Assembly: GCA_035192965.1 (NCBI GenBank)
Contig: CP136571.1
Span: 2,863,501 to 2,927,500 of the forward strand
Length of the DNA: 64,000 nt
From: Fuscovulum sp.
Lineage (GTDB): Bacteria; Pseudomonadota; Alphaproteobacteria; Rhodobacterales; Rhodobacteraceae
Direction of reading: 5' to 3'
A model generated the notes under the pieces. The model saw only the letters and a list, made by a program, of their open reading frames with translations. It did not search any database and was not told where the DNA came from. Position 1 is the first letter of the stretch, and every line of letters starts with the position of its first letter. Below are positions 62,049 through 64,000 of the stretch, piece after piece. The position numbers and the translations under genes are program-made.

Positions 62049-62074
62049 AAAGCCGAGCGTTATGCTCGGCTTTT
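62049..62074. terminator. Bidirectional hairpin at the right end of the prophage
   Basis: An 8-bp stem (AGCCGAGC with GCTCGGCT, extended by A-T pairs) with a GTTAT loop and TTTT on the plus strand. It can end transcription of the Fic gene rightwards and of the rRNA-tRNA operon leftwards, so the element may supply the terminator displaced by its own insertion. Confidence 0.8.
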
Positions 62075-62099
62075 AAGTATTTGATCCTAAGGGATTTTT

Positions 62100-62176
<77 letters not shown>

Positions 62177-62262
62177 TCCGTTGTGGTATCCCGAGGGCTT
62201 TATTTTGGCGATCGGGGTTTATTTGCATCGTATTGGAGAGAGGATTGTGTGTTTCTTTCTAG

Positions 62263-62377
62263 GTTTGGCGGTGACCTACTCTCCCGCGTCTTGAGACGGA
62301 GTACCATTGGCGCGACGGCACTTAACGGCCGGGTTCGGGAAGGGACCGGGTGTTTTGCTCGTGCTATGACCACCAAA
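62263..62377 (-). rRNA. 5S rRNA
   Basis: About 115 bases, read leftwards. The ends TTTGGTGG... and ...CCGCCAAA pair as the terminal stem, and the internal CCCGGTCCC, CCCGAAC and GAGAGTAGG segments are standard 5S features. The exact ends are estimated. Confidence 0.93.
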
Positions 62378-62511
62378 CCGAGGAAGAAACACGCGCGCTT
62401 TTGTCTGCGTTTTGGCAGGTTTTGGCGCGCGATCATCAGTGTGTATTGTTCCAAGTCTGTGTTGCTTTTGACTGTTCCAGGCGAGGCTATTGCCTTGCTG
62501 TTTCTGGATCA

Positions 62512-64000
<1,489 letters not shown>

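Overview
The window comes from a high-GC alphaproteobacterium, most likely a member of the Rhodobacteraceae. The rRNA operon at the right edge (23S-5S-tRNA-fMet, read leftwards) has the order usual in that family, and many prophage genes belong to families I know mainly from Rhodobacterales prophages. Every functional call rests on reading motifs by eye; no database search was run.

Chromosomal left flank (1-9233): the 3' part of a large RTX calcium-binding secreted protein, then a co-directional cluster for glycerol-phosphate or glycerophosphodiester scavenging: a TIM-barrel epimerase-like protein, a GpdQ-like phosphodiesterase, and a complete UgpB-A-E-C type ABC importer. A decayed C-terminal piece of a large serine recombinase follows.

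Integrated element (9234-62146): a prophage of about 52.9 kb lies in the initiator tRNA gene that ends the rRNA operon. A 47-bp direct repeat (9234-9280 and 62100-62146) equals the 3' part of tRNA-fMet including CCA, and each end carries a pair of GTTGACCAG-like motifs with the same 11-bp spacing. From left to right it holds: a two-gene Hachiman-type defence system; a tyrosine integrase and an excisionase-like gene that share an upstream 30-bp motif; a small replication region with palindromic repeats inside an initiator-like gene; a cytosine methyltransferase with a second overlapping reading frame; a type I restriction-modification operon (hsdR-hsdS-hsdM) that embeds a PrrC-like anticodon nuclease; a ParB-methyltransferase and an HNH protein; a lambda-like packaging and head module (terminase, gpW, portal, S49 protease with nested scaffold, decoration protein, major capsid, joining proteins); a HigB/HigA-ImmA toxin-antitoxin operon inserted backwards; a siphovirus tail module with a -1 frameshift site in the tail-chaperone gene and a von Willebrand A domain in the tail-tip protein; lysis genes; and at the right end a coupled operon of a serine recombinase with two ParB/RepB-like proteins, divergent from a small DNA-binding protein and a Fic protein.

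Chromosomal right flank (62100-64000): tRNA-fMet, 5S rRNA and the 3' part of 23S rRNA, all on the minus strand.

Taken together, the prophage looks structurally complete for packaging, head, tail and lysis. It carries at least three host-protection or conflict cargos (Hachiman, type I RM plus anticodon nuclease, HigB/HigA-ImmA) and two less clear ones (the recombinase-ParB-RepB operon and Fic). No ordinary CI/Cro repressor pair was seen, so control of lysogeny is an open question.
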